DNA from: Saccoglossus kowalevskii
Lineage: Eukaryota > Hemichordata > Enteropneusta > Harrimaniidae
Direction: 5' to 3'
Assembly: GCF_000003605.2 (NCBI RefSeq)
Contig: NW_003109083.1
Coordinates: forward strand, 476,977-515,243
Length of the DNA stretch: 38,267 bases
Shown piece by piece: positions 35,392 to 38,267 of the stretch. Both the position numbers and the translations under genes were made by a program. Under the pieces are notes generated by a model that did no database searches, was not told where the DNA came from, and saw only the letters and a program-made list of their open reading frames with translations. The first letter of the stretch is position 1, and the number at the start of each line of letters is the position of its first letter.

Positions 35392-37217
35392 CACAACGAG
35401 CGCTCTCGCTCTCAGCGCGGAGATTGTGAACACTGCACACTACCTGTTTCCGAACATTCAGTTTAATCATAAAGTCGTGCTAGTAACCGCAAAGCAGAAT
35501 TATTCCTAGATACAATGAATCGTATCCACCTGCAAAAATATAATGAGCATAATTTTGTACTTCACATACTACAGCAGTGTTATATTTGTTGCTAAGCTGC
35601 GCGATACTGAAGATGAATTCACCTTCGGTATATAAGTGCATGCACGTAATTTACAAAATTCACCGGTACAACGGGTTCGTGGAACATGTGTTGAAACTGT
35701 ACTGTTTAGTGAACAGGAAAATGTGTCCACTCCTAATCTTAATTGAAACCATCGGCATTATCAAATCAGATCTGCGTACGAGTGAATGACCTTTTAAACT
35801 GTGAACATAGTGTATGCAATTCGGTGTGGATTACTTCAGATGTGTTATGGTTCAATGTCTTGCTTATACATTGACGCATATACTACTGTGTATAAAAACA
35901 AAACTTGACTGTATGTTGTAGCATTCACGTTTAAGTAGGTTTCATGCTGTTTTACGTACCCACACAAAACGTGTTCAGCCGGAGTACAACCATGATAAAT
36001 ACGGGCTATTTGTGCTCGTATATTTTATTTCTGTGATTAAATTACTGGGTACATGAAATAAAAGCAATTGTAACATCAATGTTTCGATAGTGACAAAACT
36101 ATTAAATCTGTTGACTTTCCACTGTGTGGTTTCCCCGTGGAATTGTTAGTGATAAATGAGAAGTCCATAGGAAATGAGTACGGTGATCAGTGTATGATAA
36201 TAAAAATCATCAAAGTAACGGCAATCCCGAATGACTCAATAAATAATATCATGAAAATAAAATCCTTACCATTATATGCTCCCAATAGACCTCTGAAATA
36301 TTAGCAGATTTACATTCTGTGCTGCATTCTAATCGATGACAGATAATCTTTGCCAAGTTCATTAATAGGTCAAAAGGTTTGGTATGACAGGTTTACACGA
36401 TAAGATCTTCGCATTTTTTTTTGATATCGTTGATTTGATAACATATTGAATGAAGAAAATACAGTGTGGCTTTCATACGGTTTTACCAATGTTAAATGGA
36501 TGCGTAATATTTGACATTGACTATTTTGAATGCCGTATTTTAGGTAAATTTTAACATTTAATTTTTTTGAACATTTTTTATGTAGTATTGTTAATTATGA
36601 ACAAAATAAACGTAATTCCGTAGTGGCTGTAGGTCGTGATCAAAATATTGAACAAATATGAATTGGTAAAAAATATTCCAGTTCTTAAGGTGACAGAAGT
36701 TCACTATTGACGTTCAACATATTAACCGTTGATTGATTTTGTTATAATTATTATAGTGGTAAGTGTCAATTATGCACACGATTACCCAATTCACTTATGT
36801 ATATTAAATATATCAAGAAAAACCTATCTATGTTTAAAAATGGATTCCGCTCTTTCGTTTTTATTTGTTCAATGACGTTGTTATAAAATCGAAGGGGAAT
36901 CAGTTTGTATTTCTGTCAGATAAATAATTTGCAAGCGCCATGTTACTGACGATCAGTAAACATTGTTACCTGTGCAGTCATTGGAAAGTAAATTTACAAT
37001 TTTACGCTTGTTATCACATTTATTCATCCATATCTCCCGGCTTGTCTACACAATTCTACGCTCGTGACAGTGTTTAGTAAGCAGCATCAACTGTAAAAAA
37101 ATCAATGTTAGGAATTTGCCTCCCATGTTTGGCATTTAAGGGCATATGATCTTGTACGTAAATGTATATGAACGTATGTATTATATTCGACTTACACGAC
37201 TCCTTCGTTAATTTCAG

Positions 37218-37285
37218 TTGGACCAGTTAATATATCCGCCAGTCTGTTCATCACAAGTATACATACCCTATCCGAAATTTCTATG
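37218..37285 (+). CDS. Cys-loop anion channel, coding exon 3 (68-bp beta1-beta2 exon)
   Basis: A 68-bp exon between TTAATTTCAG and GTAAGT. It takes one base (A) from exon 2 to complete Ile and ends in phase 0 after ATG. It encodes GPVNISASLFITSI, then HTLSEISM. This matches strands beta1 and beta2 of the ligand-binding domain in glycine, GABA-A and glutamate-gated chloride receptors: a GPV, alternating hydrophobic residues, F-I/V-x-S, then a SE/AE-x-x-M end. Vertebrate GABA-A and glycine receptor genes carry an exon of the same length and content, usually followed by one of about 221 bp beginning Asp/Glu-Tyr. That next exon is not found before the window ends, so the gene continues to the right. 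The Cys-loop itself and the membrane segments are outside the window. Confidence 0.92.
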
Positions 37286-37877
37286 GTAAGTACCAATTTT
37301 TTAACAACACCATGTTATTTCATATTAAAAAATATTCATATACTCCTCCGTAACCTACTATCAATGCATTCCATTTAAATTAATATGGTCAATTAGGCAC
37401 ATGCTATTCTCCCATCTTTCCAAAGAAGGTATCGTAGAGAATACAATATTCCCGATGGACATAGGTATCACGTCAAACTTGGGATCATTGCTTTCTTAAG
37501 TTACTGCATCGTGAATATTTTACAGACATATAAACTCAGAGATACTAGGCTGTGTGGGAATTGGAAATCACTGTACGCAAATTCTAAGTGAAATGTATCT
37601 TCCAATTTTGCCATATATACTGCAATCAATTTTAATTGTCAGTGAATGGCCGAATACAACATACATTGTTACACGTGGCAGTAGCGCTATACACATGGAT
37701 ATATGTGCGTCCAAAGATAAGGATATTATATGCGTTACATTTCAATGTGGCATGTCAGTCAAGTAGAAACGATCAATGATATTCATATAGGGATCGTATC
37801 AACTTCGCACATATCATTTATATAATAACCAATTACCTGCGCGGAGTATTGTTTGTATCTATTCGATTTTACTGATA
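37286..37877 (+). other. Start of intron 3 (no exon seen)
   Basis: No acceptor followed by an Asp/Glu-Tyr frame was found. The 70-codon frame at 37554-37766 does not resemble the channel's next segment and begins at GTG. Confidence 0.55.
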
Positions 37878-38267
37878 TCACACCGTTACATACTGAGCCC
37901 ATAGCACCACACATTTACATAGTATCACACTATTTCAGTTACATACAGGGCCAATAAAATCACACTATTACAGTTACATATAGGGCACATAATATCACAC
38001 TATTTCAGTTACATATTGGGTACATAATATCACACTATTACAGTTACATACTGGAAACATAATATCACACTATTACAGTTACATACTGGGCACATAATAT
38101 CACACTATTACAGTTACATACTGGGCACATAGTATCACGCTATTACAGTTACTTACTAGGCACATAGTATCACACTATTACAGTTACATACTGGGCACAT
38201 AGTATCACGCTATTACAGTTACATATTGAGCAATAAGTATCACATTATTACACAGCTACATACTTAG
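37878..38267. repeat. 35-bp tandem array running off the window end
   Basis: Units start at 37925, 37960, 37995, 38030, 38065, 38100, 38135, 38170, 38205 and 38240, each beginning TCACACTATTACAGTTACAT and ending in a variant of GGGCACATAATA. A diverged half-related copy with an insertion lies at 37878-37924. Variation is small (CACGC for CACAC, ATTTC for ATTAC, CATAGTA for CATAATA) and greater at the left edge. There are no unique spacers between copies, so it is not CRISPR-like. It lies within intron 3 of the channel gene. Confidence 0.96.

Larger units (their letters stand above)
33048..37217 (+). other. Intron 2 of the channel gene
   Basis: About 4.2 kb from GTAAGT to a CGTTAATTTCAG acceptor. 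It holds an X-box-like motif at 35378 and an inverted repeat at 34757-34793. Frames at 34794-34982 and 35577-35789 show no family pattern. Confidence 0.7.

Noticed and set aside
37286-37877. Fourth channel exon within the window
   Set aside because: No acceptor is followed by an open Asp/Glu-Tyr frame of the right kind; candidate acceptors hit stops at once.
37878-38267. CRISPR array
   Set aside because: Units abut every 35 bp with no unique spacers, and the DNA is from an intron-bearing animal genome.

Overview
This is AT-rich animal nuclear DNA, probably from an invertebrate. A mollusc or other lophotrochozoan is my guess, with low confidence. There are no operons, ribosome-binding sites or long bacterial-type genes. 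There are GT-AG introns with polypyrimidine acceptors, two satellite arrays, foldback repeats and long gene-free stretches. No rRNA, convincing tRNA or CRISPR array was seen.

The main content is the 5' end of one intron-rich plus-strand gene for a Cys-loop ligand-gated ion channel of the anion-channel class (glutamate-gated chloride, glycine or GABA-A receptor-like). Three coding exons are seen: a signal-peptide exon (25523-25593 coding; exon probably from 25464), a 71-bp exon (32977-33047) and a 68-bp exon (37218-37285). Their splice phases fit (2, then 1, then 0), and together they encode the signal peptide, the first helix and the beta1-beta2 region of the extracellular domain. The 68-bp exon has the length and content of a conserved exon in vertebrate GABA-A and glycine receptor genes. 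The rest of the receptor, including all transmembrane segments, must lie to the right. A TATA box (24707), a possible initiator and a candidate 5'-leader exon ending at a GTGAGT donor (24930) suggest the promoter. Splicing that leader to 25464 would give a 44-codon upstream ORF whose stop overlaps the channel start as ATGA.

On the minus strand an open frame of 117 codons (15070-14717) looks protein-like but has no early Met. It is probably a terminal exon or a gene or element fragment, and I do not recognise the family.

Layout: 1-820, 21-bp satellite decaying at its right edge; 1660-2075, degenerate repeats; 4873-5230, diverged tandem duplication; 11253-11420, foldback element with a hammerhead-like core; 14717-15070, minus-strand coding fragment; 17527-17938, paired CRE/E-box modules and an inverted repeat; 24440-24930, putative promoter and leader; 25464-37285, channel exons with introns of about 7.4 and 4.2 kb, the first holding a strong 98-bp hairpin; 37878 to the end, a 35-bp tandem array. 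TGACGTCA palindromes (seven) and X-box-like motifs (three) recur and may be regulatory or carried by repeats.
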